From Theocolax elegans (taxonomy: Eukaryota > Arthropoda > Insecta > Hymenoptera > Cerocephalidae), in NCBI GenBank assembly GCA_026168455.1, contig CM047426.1, positions 1,729,501 through 1,793,500 of the forward strand: 64,000 nucleotides of DNA, given 5' to 3'. The translations under genes were made by a program, and so were the position numbers. The notes under the pieces are model-generated. The model did not search any database and had not been told where the DNA came from. It was given only the letters and a program-made list of their open reading frames with translations. Of this stretch, positions 47,356 through 57,719 are shown piece by piece (the first letter of the stretch is position 1; the number at the start of each line of letters is the position of its first letter).

Positions 47356-47619
47356 ATGTTCTTCAAACTCTTCGTCTTCGCCGCCGTCTTGGCCTTCGCT
47401 GCCGCCGAAGCCAAACCAGGATTCCTGGCTGCCGCTCCCATCGCTGCTGCCCCCATCGCCGCCCCCATCGCCACGACCTACGCCGCCCAGCACTGGCTTA
47501 CAACGCGTACGGATACAACACCTTGGGTCTTGGTTGTCGTTGATTCGAGAATCGAGACTGATGGTTGTATGCTCGATGTCAAACCTTTTTATACCCCTCG
47601 ATTTCAAAAACACATTTAA
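47356..47619 (+). pseudogene. frameshifted, truncated chimeric copy of the 84-aa gene
   Basis: The first 46 codons match the 84-aa genes: signal peptide, then the Ala/Pro section to ATTYAA. One C is missing at about 47,486-47,489 (GCCGCCCAGC against GCCGCCCCAGC), shifting the frame. At 47,531-47,535 the coding sequence is joined through TGGTT to the antisense 5' UTR and promoter of the divergent neighbour gene. The resulting frame stays open for 87 codons. It ends with residues derived from the neighbour's promoter read backwards (VVDSRIETDG, PFYTPRFQKHI), ahead of a TAA. The Tyr/Gly section and RSFFY tail are lost. It is most simply a broken by-product of the 2.5-kb tandem duplication. It could still yield a secreted novel peptide, since promoter and signal peptide are intact. 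Confidence 0.85.
47557..47593 (-). promoter_or_regulatory. orphan minus-strand promoter directed into the chimeric gene
   Basis: The duplicated promoter of the minus-strand 84-aa gene keeps TATA (minus strand, from 47593) and TCAGT (47561). The coding region that should follow was replaced at the junction by the 3' end of the chimeric plus-strand gene. Any transcript would be antisense to that gene. Confidence 0.75.
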
Positions 47620-49797
47620 ACGGAGATCCTATATGGTATAGACATCTCTTTTGTGTCCAAGGTTGTTCGGGCTCCGGTACCTAAAGCACTTCCGCAATTT
47701 ACCCCGTGTGTGGGAAGGTCGATGTATGTATCTTATGGAAGTTCATCGAACGATTTCTTTTCGTACCTTTCACTTATTTTTTTAGAATTAAGAATCTTTC
47801 GTCTGGTATCGATAAATATTTATTACTTAGACGTCATAAGTGTTTCGAGATTGTTACAGGCTGTTTCTCCTACCCCAAAACGTTTTTTACAGATATAAGT
47901 TCGACGTGTAGTCGATTGCGTTCGGTGTATTAAATATGTAAAAAATTGTTATAAACTTTTTATAGGTTACATTTCCCCTGTCCCTTGTAGAAATCCAAAA
48001 CCGTTTATTTTTTATTTTATTTATTAACTCCAGACATTACAATATTTTACAATAAAAAATGTATCCTATAGTTTATTAGGTATAAATTTAACGTTTTTTA
48101 TAAGATCCTTAAAAAATTACTTGTTATTAGCTATACAATTGCTATTTTTATAACCTCAAATCATTAACAAAAGACTAGTTCTCTATCAGGGATTAATTAA
48201 CCAAATTCGTGCAAATTAACAAAAGTTACCATCAAATTTTTCTCTTCGCTCTCAATGCACATAAATAATACTACATGACTTATACAATATGACGAAATGC
48301 CACGTTATGAAATTGAACGCAGCCTACGAAATTTCTTGTATTCCAGCGCCAAGAGGACCAAAGTTTTTTATTTATGTATTTTGACCCACTCGATACGAAT
48401 TTTTAAGGGATGCTTTCCCGAGAAATGGTTTAAGAAAAATTTGTATAGTTCAATTATTCCGGGAAAAACTGAAAATTTCCGTTATTTTAATCTTAAAAAA
48501 TATATAATATCTCTTTATTTAGAATCGTGCCGAAAATGTGCATATATGTCGTGTAAACAATATCAAAATAAGATTGCCCAAAGTTTTACAGAGTTAAAGT
48601 TGTATAAATAATTAAAAGTTTTCGGTTACAAGAGCTATCACAGTCAACAGAATGAATATATAAAAAAGATAAGTAAAATAAATAAAATAAATAAAAGAAA
48701 TATAATAAATAAAATAAATAAAATAAATTATAATAAATGATATAAATAAGACTACTTAAATATATAAAATAAATAAATAAAAAAACCACTTACATATAAA
48801 TATTTAGTTGTTATTGATGATATGGTATATTTACATCTACATATAAATGTGATTCTTCAAAACGGGATAAAGAAATGTTTCCTCATTTTTCAGTGATATG
48901 CCCATTTGGACGTTCTTTTTTAAAATTGAATATTATAATTAAAAGTACACGACGATGCATGATCTGTGCGTTCCCGGAAGTACCCATACTTTTTTGTTCG
49001 ATTAATAAAAATTTTGCATGTACAAAAGAAGTATGTTTAAACTTTTCTAAGATATTTATTGTATTTTTTATATTATGAAAACACATCATTTTAAATTTGG
49101 TTCAAATGTTTTGACATTGTTGCACTATGATTGTTGACGATGCCATACATTTATTCTTAACTTCTATATGTCGATCTGAAGGAGGCCAACAGAAGGAAAA
49201 ATGATGCAATTTTTTAAAAAAATTCAGCTATTCCCTAGTAGAAATGGAAACGATTTTTAAAGTAGAAACAAGGCATTTCTAAAAGATCGATAGAACATGG
49301 CTAGTTATGACCTAATCTAACCTGAAACCATTTAAAATCGCCATATTTCTACTAGGGTTGATAATGAACGATGACGATATTTTTATAATGTTCACTTCCA
49401 CCCACAACGGCAATTTACAAACCTGTTAGAGGACATTTTCCTCGTTGCAGCAACATTTTCCCTAACATTTCATCAACTTCTATAACAGAGTTAGATTTTT
49501 GACAAACAAAACGTTGCTATAACGTTGACACAATACACACACACACACGCAATTGTGTAAGCCCACATAAATATATATATATACATACATATTCAGGTCT
49601 AATTATATCACCGGATCAAAAAAGAGAAAGGCGCGTGGTACACGAAAATAAACACACAACGTATACCGATATAAACTCGTTCACGAAATTTAGTAACGAG
49701 GAATTCAAATGTCGTTGTTCGATTTCGACCTTGTCGAACGGGAAATCGTTGACCTTCCTCGGATCATGCGTATTTTCGTTTGGGGACCTATAATGAG

Positions 49798-49833
49798 TAT
49801 AAAAAGGTGATACAATTTCGCAACGGCATCAGT
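49798..49833 (+). promoter_or_regulatory. TATA/initiator core promoter, 84-aa copy 2
   Basis: TATAAAAA at 49798-49805 and TCAGT at 49829-49833, 31 apart. Two upstream motifs, CGACCTTG (49,726-49,733) and TTGACCTTCC (49,749-49,758). Confidence 0.85.
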
Positions 49834-49866
49834 CTCGATTCTCGAATCAACGACAACCACAGCACC

Positions 49867-50121
49867 ATGTTCTTCAAACTCTTCGTCTTCGCCGCCGTCT
49901 TGGCCTTCGCTGCCGCCGAAGCCAAACCAGGATTCCTGGCTGCCGCTCCCATCGCTGCTGCCCCCATCGCCGCCCCCATCGCCACGACCTACGCCGCTCC
50001 AGCACTGGCTTACAACGCGTACGGATACAACACCTTGGGTCTTGGTTATGGATACGCCGGACTCCGCAGCTACGGCTACGGACCTTACGGTTACGGTTAC
50101 GGACGCAGCTTCTTCTACTAG
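49867..50121 (+). CDS. secreted AAPIAAP/GYG cuticle-like protein (84 aa), copy 2
   Basis: Encodes the same 84 residues as the copies at 44,770 and 55,507. It starts at the ATG at 49867, after the initiator and a 34-nt leader; an upstream in-frame ATG at 49780 precedes TATA. From TATA to stop it matches the 55.5-kb copy with only one difference noticed (GCT/GCC in the AAPAL codons). The sequence upstream of TATA and downstream of the stop is unrelated to that copy, which suggests gene conversion. The 3' region carries a (TA)-rich tract and AATAAA at 50463-50468. It is the intact partner of the truncated chimera one duplication unit to the left, and was originally head-to-head with the minus-strand gene at 45.0 kb. 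Confidence 0.88.
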   Translation: MFFKLFVFAAVLAFAAAEAKPGFLAAAPIAAAPIAAPIATTYAAPALAYNAYGYNTLGLGYGYAGLRSYGYGPYGYGYGRSFFY

Positions 50122-50577
50122 ATCTTGATTGTTTATCCATATATATATCTGAAGGATATGAAGTAACATTGGTCTCAATATATATAAATATAAATATATA
50201 TATATGTATATGTGTGTACATAAAACAAGGAAATTATGTATATGCATTATAGCACGGTACATGTCGCCTACGCCTGTTGTTTGTCCGTGCTATATATGTA
50301 GTATATTATTACTTTCTTAATCGTCTTTTCCTTTTTTCTTTTACACCGAAATGTGTTTAAAGCTTGTCATGTGTGCGTGGTTTTCGGTTTTTGTTAGTTA
50401 AACAAAAAAACAACAAAACAAATCTTGTTATAACGCAAACGACTATTGTTTTCCTTGAAGTAAATAAATATACGTCTATTTTATTTTGTAAATATATATG
50501 GTGACTTCTTTTTTTCTTCCTTTGCCAGTATACGTCCTGATACACCTGTCTCCTTCCAGTTACTTCATATGCGCCAT

Positions 50578-50965
50578 TGGGTATGTAGGACTCAGGAAAT
50601 GGTGATTTTTTACTTTTTTCATAAACAAATGAATAAATTGTTCAAGAAGCCCAGATCGTCAAGTCCTTATAGGCATGTATTAAATAATATACCCAAATTT
50701 TTCCAGATTTATAAATCCTTAATTTGATTGCGATATTTGGGTTGAAAGTTTATGCCTTTTTTGACTAATAATTGCTAACCAAAAATTTGGTTTTTCAATT
50801 ATTATTAACAAAATGATATTTTATTTAAAAATCGAAACGTTAAGCACTTCCTTATGTTTTGAGCTATCTGTATGAATTTTTTCAGATTTTTAATTCAATA
50901 TTTTAGATATAATTTCTGAATTAAAAGGTGTAGATTCCTGTAATTTAGGTCCGACATTCCCTTAA
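50578..50965 (-). mobile_element. TTAA-family MITE, inverted copy
   Basis: Reverse-oriented relative of the 3778-4166 element. It has GGTATGTAGGACTCAGGAAA at the left, ACCCAAATTTTTCCAGATTT inside, and GGTCCGACATTCCCTTAA at the right, ending in TTAA 50962-50965. The left TTAA is lost. Confidence 0.7.
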
Positions 50966-52249
50966 GGGGATAGGATACTCAATATTTACCGATCAAATCA
51001 ATAGAGATGAAAAAATTATTCTGGTTAAATAAATAAGCAAATTGTGCAAAAAGTCTTTTGACTATTATCTATCACTGTGTGAAATTTCAAACAAAAATAA
51101 TGCGTGAAAAAGTGGCATTAAAAAGAAATTTCAGACAAAGAGTCATATTTCCTTCCAATGCCATTTTCTAACGCAACATTATTTTTGTTTGAAATTTCAC
51201 ATTGTGATAGATAATAGTCAATGGACGGGCAATGCTATCTTTATTTTGCACAATTTGCTTTGTTTATTTAATCAGAATATTTTTTTCATCTCTATCGAGT
51301 TTGAACATAAAATATGCTGAAGACAATAACTTATGGCCATTATTAATGGTAATATTTAGGATTACAAACAATGCCGAATTATTAGTTATTTTATGCTAAA
51401 TTAAAAAAAGATACTTATTTCTACATTATTCAAAGCATTGCATGGTCAAATATATTGACAAATAAATGCCAACTATTCTGTAATTGAAATGCCCAAAAAA
51501 TTAACATTATATAGAGGAATGGAACTTTAATTTTAAAGTAACACGTGGTGTATTCATACATCTTCAAGATTTTGTTTTGATCACGCGTTCAATATTCTCT
51601 AACTTGTGCATGTGAAGCATATTTTCGTAGTAGAATTCATTGTTGCGAGAGAAATAAGGACGTGTTCTTTAACGCAAGTGTTATGTTGTTGTGGGTTCGT
51701 AACTGTTTCCTAACTCGAAGGTAAAATAATTTGGTAGAAGATAACCTAATCAACTGAATTATGTGTCTTACACCAGAAGATTGAAAAAATTTGTTAGTTA
51801 GTCAAGTTTTAGAAGTGCAATAATATTATATTTTTATAAGTGCAACAGAAATAAAGTATAATATATTCAGTATTTAATAGTGAATATGTATATAATAAAA
51901 TTGATGTACTAAGATGCTAAATATTTGGCTAAAAGATGCTGAAATGTTCGCGAATTTTATCTATCCCATTAAATCCCCATCTCATGGCCTAATGAATTGC
52001 TTGTATTCGCCATATTGTAGTAAAAATATTATAAAAGCTATTTCATTTAAAAAGGTTAGCAGTTTATGGTCAAAAAATGCCATACTTTTATTAACTTGAT
52101 TTCGCCATTTTAATAGTTAGAAAAAACGTTTCATTTTGGTTATCGAAATGGCTTTAGGTTTTAGTAAGTTAAAATGGCCAAGAAATGCTATTAAAAAGTT
52201 TTCATTTTCTACTAGGGACTCGATCGGTAAATATTGAGTATCCTCTTAA
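50962..52249. mobile_element. 1.29-kb non-autonomous TTAA element
   Basis: The left end TTAAGGGGATAGGATACTCA with ATATTTACCGATC is inverted at the right end as GATCGGTAAATATTGAGTAT with CCTCTTAA. TTAA lies at 50962-50965 and 52246-52249. Inside are a separate palindrome (51,003-51,294) and AT-rich DNA; the 61-codon frame at 51,914 is not convincing. It shares its left TTAA with the neighbouring MITE. Confidence 0.7.
51003..51294. repeat. palindrome inside the 1.29-kb TTAA element
   Basis: AGAGATGAAAAAATTATTCT ... CTATTATCTATCACTGTGTG ... AACAAAAATAATG is mirrored on the right by ATTATTTTTGTTTGAAATTT ... TGATAGATAATAGTC ... TTTTTTTCATCTCT. Confidence 0.7.
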
Positions 52250-54390
52250 CGTATGGATATGACAATGTATCGATGGTGAAAGCCAATGGTTTTTTATTTT
52301 AATAACAAATTTTATTGCGGTGTTTCGATTACGTAATTGATTAGCCTCTTTAGACATTGCATCTATACATTATTACAAAAATTAAATGGACTTCAGATAG
52401 GTACAACTGATTCGTATATTGCATATTTTTCGTTATTTAAATTCGTATTTTTGATCGGAATTTTGTGAGAATCAGAAAATAGTGGATGATAAAAATAATT
52501 AGTAAATGTATCAAAATTGCAGATTCCGATATCCCTTTGATGTGATCAACCTGCAGTATTAAAACTAAAAAAAAAGAAACAATTTTTTGAGTAATTGTTA
52601 AAATAAAATTATTATTTTAGATATTACCAGTCAAATAAGTATTCTCAAAAATCAATAATTTGTTGAACGTATAGATCGTTGTCAATTAGGTTTTCCTGGT
52701 TGTCGCACTCTAACCCAATGAATTTTCGTTGGATTGAGGTTTAGTTAGACTCATTTGAAAGATGATTAAAAAATTAAGGTCTAAGCGGCACAGAATATTA
52801 CAGGTGATACCGTAAACATTTATATGGAACTGAGTGTTATGTAAGCTGTAACAATTTTTAATTTTAAATACACATAACTCTTCGAAGCGTTAAGTGAAAA
52901 TTCATATATAAATAGCCCGGTTCTACTTTAGGAGCTAAATATTGTATTTTAATAAAAATATCTTTCAAATGTTTTACTCCCTTTCTTAATAGAAATCGAA
53001 TCATTTTGAGGTTAGTTTAAAGCAACTTTTGAACATTAATTGCAGACTTATTACCATTTTTAATTAATCGACCAGCTTGTGGTCCAAAAAAAAAGTTTGA
53101 TAAATGCTTTGATTCCCACATAAACAATTATTTTCTTTTTAATTTTAAATAAATTAAATGCCACAAATTTGCAATGAAAATCAACAATTTTTTAATAAAA
53201 TTTATATCATTTTTATAGTTAAAACTTAACAAAACAACGCATTCTGCTCATTAATCACGATTTTTACATGATATTGCCAAGATTATGCAAGTACATTTTT
53301 TGTCATGATTTTCACATGAAATTTTTTCTACGCGGGATACATATATAAATGGAAAATAAGCCAATATTTGCCAGTGATAGGAAACCTGACCGTATAGAAA
53401 ACAATTATATGATCTTAAAATTCTTCAAGTGAACGAGTCTAATGTAATCTAAATTTGATTTATAAATTGTGTGTACATTACTTATCTAATGTAGAATAAA
53501 TAAAAAAAAATTATAAATTTTATTATATTCCCATCCAATCGTTATCACCGTATATCTATTTTCATACGAAATTCCACGTGGACCTTTTTTCTACATATTC
53601 GTAACATTTTCTTTTTACCGACATCTAAACCTCGTAGTCTAAAAATCTGAAGAAAAAAAACGAATGGTCCACATATACGCAATTATACAGATCGTTATAA
53701 AAAAAATAAGTAAACACGTATCAAAACTATAATTTTCGAATAATTTTTTAAGTTTGCGTGATCGAGGACGCATATTGTTTTGTAATTAAATCTCTAAAAA
53801 ATTTAGGACGCAAATTACCTATTACAAACTAAAATACAGAGATTTTCTGTTAGTAATAAAATTAAAACTAATAAAATAAAAAAAATGTTCGGTGGAATAA
53901 CCAAATACTATCGTTCATTTAAACTGTATCGAGGAACAGGAATTTTATGAATATAATATAGTGTTATTCGAGTCGTTATATATAATTTTCAATTGGAAAG
54001 GAGGCAGGTATTTACGTCATTTGATTTGATATTCATTAAGATATACATATCCCTTTGACAGAGTCACAACATCACGTTGGTAAACAACAATGTCGTAATA
54101 ACTCATTTTGTAGATCACTTTTTATATTATTTTTTTTCAAATCAACTTGCATATGTTTTATTTTAGAGATACTTCGAAAATTGCGTCATGAACTATGAAT
54201 TTATTTAGGAACCAATATTTAAAGTAATACAGATTTTAGAAACAATTATGAGTGATGATATAGGAACTTGTATTTTTCGGATTTAACGTTTAGAGTCGTG
54301 ATTTAAATAATTTTCAAAAATGTAATTATTTATTATAAAGTTTGGATTGTTTATTCATAACCGAATAAAGGGCTATTTTTGACTAATTTC
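52250..54390. other. AT-rich intergenic stretch
   Basis: No gene, RNA or defined repeat recognised. Confidence 0.4.
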
Positions 54391-54399
54391 TTGAAAGGT

Positions 54400-54890
54400 A
54401 CAACTGTTGAATTTTCTTTTTGAAAAACCTTTCCTTTAAAGGATGTTTCTTTAAAAAAAGTTGTTACTTTAAAAAAATTTATCAAAAATTATTTTTTTGA
54501 AAATAATTTACTTTGAAGGAATATTTTTAAAAAACGTTTTTTCATCGTAAAATTTTTTTTTCGAAGAGGCGTTTCTTAGAAAAGTTCATTTTTAAAAATA
54601 TTTTTCTTCGCAGAAATACTTCTTAAAAAGAGTGTTTTATAAAAATTTCTTTGAAAATACCCTTCTTCGAAGAAATAAATCTTCATGCAGCATTTTCTTT
54701 GAAACAAATATCTTGAAATGTGCGTTTTTCGAACTTATTTCTTGGAATGATGGAATTTCTTTGAAGACTTTTCTTTAAAGGGCTTTTATTAAATAAATAC
54801 TTTTTACGTCGCAAATACTTTTCTACGAAGCGACGTTTCTAAAAAAATTTTTTTTAAATAAAGGTATATTCGAAGAAATGGGTTCGGAAT
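54400..54890. repeat. degenerate low-complexity array with TTCTTYGAAGAA-like words
   Basis: Variants of TTTCTTTGAAAA, CTTCGAAGAAAT and TTTCTTAAAAA alternate through about 490 bp, without stable period or open frame. The words are similar to those of the array at 15,540-15,760. Confidence 0.45.
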
Positions 54891-55437
54891 CAATGTCCGG
54901 TAAATATTTTTTCACGGCTGAATATAGCTTCCTAAGTAGTAATTTATGGTTTGAAATTAAAAAAGGTCGATTCTTGATAAATGGACCTGTGTGCATTAGC
55001 TCATTTTTTTAAAACTAACCATTTACCGATCCAAATACCTAACGACCTTGAATTTATGTACTTCTTTATATTTTTCTAATTTACGCCCTTTCAATCAAAT
55101 TCAAATTCTAAATTAATATAAATTACTCGACAAAAATAATATTAATAATAATATATTAAACAACTAAAAGTATAAATTAAAAATTCTCAATTACACAAAC
55201 TTGAATTTAAATATACCTACATAATTATAAAAGAATTCGACTTACGCACTGGCTTTCGTACATATCGAAAGAAAAAAAAATGTACCGGAACAATTCTACA
55301 CATCCTGGTTTGCTGATACACGATCAGCTGTTATACCGAGAGAACGGTATGGCGCCTATACAATAATACCTTGCCTCGCGTGATCTCCAAATTTGACCTC
55401 GCTCGCACTTCCGCATGGTCGTTCACTTTTTCAATAG

Positions 55438-55473
55438 TATAAAAAGGTGATACAATTTCGCAACGGCATCAGT
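55438..55473 (+). promoter_or_regulatory. TATA/initiator core promoter, 84-aa copy 3
   Basis: TATAAAAA at 55438-55445 and TCAGT at 55469-55473. From TATA onward it matches copy 2; upstream is unrelated except for a TTGACCTCGC motif (55,393-55,402). Confidence 0.85.
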
Positions 55474-55506
55474 CTCGATTCTCGAATCAACGACAACCAC
55501 AGCACC

Positions 55507-55761
55507 ATGTTCTTCAAACTCTTCGTCTTCGCCGCCGTCTTGGCCTTCGCTGCCGCCGAAGCCAAACCAGGATTCCTGGCTGCCGCTCCCATCGCTGCTG
55601 CCCCCATCGCCGCCCCCATCGCCACGACCTACGCCGCCCCAGCACTGGCTTACAACGCGTACGGATACAACACCTTGGGTCTTGGTTATGGATACGCCGG
55701 ACTCCGCAGCTACGGCTACGGACCTTACGGTTACGGTTACGGACGCAGCTTCTTCTACTAG
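55507..55761 (+). CDS. secreted AAPIAAP/GYG cuticle-like protein (84 aa), copy 3
   Basis: Identical 84-residue product to copies 1 and 2, with the signal peptide, Ala/Pro section, Tyr/Gly section and RSFFY tail described there. The ATG at 55507 follows the TATA/initiator and is the only sensible start. The 3' flank (GACACTCACATTCTCATCGA, then GAACGAATTGAACACCCGAA) matches the minus-strand copy at 44.8 kb, while the leader between TATA and initiator matches copy 2. The gene thus looks like a mosaic of the two, as expected from gene conversion. AATAAA is at 55976-55981. Confidence 0.88.
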   Translation: MFFKLFVFAAVLAFAAAEAKPGFLAAAPIAAAPIAAPIATTYAAPALAYNAYGYNTLGLGYGYAGLRSYGYGPYGYGYGRSFFY

Positions 55762-56104
55762 ACACTCACATTCTCATCGATCGAGATTAGAACGAATTGA
55801 ACACCCGAAGATATTCAAAATTTAAATAACATGTAATTTTATTTTGTTGTACTCGATGTTTTGGTATAGAAATTACTGTTTTAACGAATAATGTTATTTC
55901 GTACGTTTTGTTTTGCGTTCGAGGAAAACATCCGGAGAACGCCATGTTCTGTCATACAGAATATTTTTATTGTCAAATAAAAGTTATTAATTTTCTACTA
56001 AATATTTTGTTTTCATTTCCACAGTGTGTATACAACCATATATTCCTAATATTTCTTGTTGTATGAAAATTTTTGGAAATCTTGCAAACTTCACTCAGAA
56101 GTAT

Positions 56105-56312
56105 AGAATTTTTCCTCAAGCGGGAATTCTCCTGCAATATGTTCCAAAAAGAAAATCTGGTTGATATTAAATGATTCATCTTCTGTAACTAGAAGAATTA
56201 GAAATTTTAACTTCAGCAGATGAATAGAATAATTCATACATATTCTTTTAAATTATAGAAGATTCATCTAATATCTTGCAGATTCTCTTTTTGGAACATA
56301 TATAGGGAAAGC
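56105..56312. repeat. CACTG-family palindromic MITE, diverged copy
   Basis: ATGTTCCAAAAAGAAAATCT is mirrored by CAGATTCTCTTTTTGGAACA, and ATTCATCTTCTG by GAAGATTCATCTAATA. Terminal CACTG is not preserved. Confidence 0.55.
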
Positions 56313-56619
56313 TTTTTGTTTATGATAAGATTTTATTTTTGTAAGTGCTATGTTATTATTCGAGTCAATTAAGGCGGAAAAACTATTTTAATTAATTAAA
56401 TATAATGTTAGTTAAGTAAAATCAAGACATCACACGCCTTAGTTTTAATATTATTTATCATTGCACTAAATATCGTACAAAAAGATCAGTAGCTTAAAGC
56501 ATTAAATTGAAAGAGAATTTGATTTTTCTGAAATCTGTGAATAAAAATTCGACACATTTCTTTGCATAAATATTTTTGTTTAAAACAATGTTACATAATA
56601 TTGAAACGAAGGGGGAAAT

Positions 56620-56905
56620 GCTGTATTGATCGACTAAAAAAAATAGATCTTTGATCTATAAGCAGAAGTCTTCTTAAATTTGACTCAAAAAGAAAATCTG
56701 TGAATCTTCAACAATTAATTTCCATTTAATTCTAGAATATTGATCTTTTTAAGTTTACTTATTCTTTAAAAAAAATAAATATTTGCATGATTATAGAAGA
56801 ATCCCATTGGAGCAACCAGATTTTATTTTTAAGATTCTTACTTAAGAAGAATTTGCTTAGATTAAAAACATACTTAAATCAACCAACTTTTTTAGTACAA
56901 TGGGT
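56620..56905. repeat. CACTG-family palindromic MITE, diverged copy
   Basis: GACTCAAAAAGAAAATCTGT on the left and CCATTGGAGCAACCAGATTT ... TTAAGAAGAATTTGC on the right correspond to the arms of the copy at 31,277, with many substitutions. Confidence 0.5.
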
Positions 56906-57296
56906 CCAGTTGATTTATTGATATTCGACTGTATTTTTTACTATAATTCGCTTAGTTAAACTTACTATTTAGAAATATTTAATATATCACCATAATTTTT
57001 TAAAAATATTTACAATTAAAATTTTGTTACTGTTGCAATATATTATTGCAGTATCATTATTCACTATACAGTATTGGTAATTATACTATTTTTTAAATTA
57101 TGTTTAAGTGAAATTTTTTATTATTATAATTAATATGTAGTACAATGAACTTACAATTATTAACTGTACATTGAAAGAGTATTGCCAGATTCAATAATAA
57201 ATATAGATACTATATTTCCACAAATATTTTCCCCTCTGATATTTGTTTGGAATTTTACTTTCAAAAAATCTTTTTTTTTTAACTCACACCGAACAA

Positions 57297-57712
57297 GTTT
57301 CTAATTACTTTTTTAGTGGAGAAATGTGTTTCCGACCGTTTTTTAACCAAAAATATTATTTTTATTCCACTATTTAAATAAAACACATATGCGGACACTG
57401 TGGTCATCAATTAAACTTTTAGGCTAAAGGATTATTAAAGAATTGACAACTTCAAATCGTTATTCAGGGCTGGGCCTTCTATAATAACGGACTCCGGCCG
57501 TGAATGACGATTTGAAGTTGTCAATTTTTTAATAATCGTTTAACCCAAAAGCAAGTTTAGTTCGATAAAGAGGTTTATGTATGGTTGGGTTATTGCGCTG
57601 TACAAAATCAAGTTGAAATTATGTTGTGTAATCGTGAAACAAATTGTAGAATACAAATTTTTTTGTATTCGATCGGAAACACATTTTTTCACTATAAAAA
57701 GTAATTAGAAAC
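57297..57712. repeat. nested palindrome / fold-back element
   Basis: The outer arms GTTTCTAATTACTTTTTTAG ... GTGTTTCCGACCG (57,297-57,339) and CGATCGGAAACACATTTTTT ... GTAATTAGAAAC (57,670-57,712) are inverted. Inside, ATTATTAAAGAATTGACAAC (about 57,431) is mirrored near 57,510-57,540. Confidence 0.65.
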
Positions 57713-57719
57713 GTATTTT

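Larger units (their letters stand above)
45032..47530. repeat. 2.5-kb tandem duplication, unit 1
   Basis: Starts in the 5' UTR of the minus-strand 84-aa gene (TGGTTGTCGTTGATTCGAG) and ends inside the coding sequence of the chimeric plus-strand copy. Unit 2 (47,531 to about 50,042) repeats it with minor substitutions and indels. Contents, in order, are the minus-strand promoter, AT-rich spacer with AAATA-rich simple repeat (about 46,160-46,270), a fragment of the TATGTCGATCTGAAGG palindromic MITE (about 46,665), a CTAGTAGAAATGG ... CTACTAGGG repeat (46,729-46,855), and the plus-strand promoter and gene start. Confidence 0.9.
47531..50042. repeat. 2.5-kb tandem duplication, unit 2
   Basis: Repeats 45,032-47,530 in the same order, ending within the intact plus-strand gene at CTTGGGTCTTGGTT. 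It differs from unit 1 by scattered single-base changes and short indels, for example a four-base change in the AAATA-rich tract and (CA)n length near 49,536. Confidence 0.9.

Noticed and set aside
50962..52249. Autonomous piggyBac-type transposon
   Set aside because: TTAA ends are present but no transposase frame exists inside.
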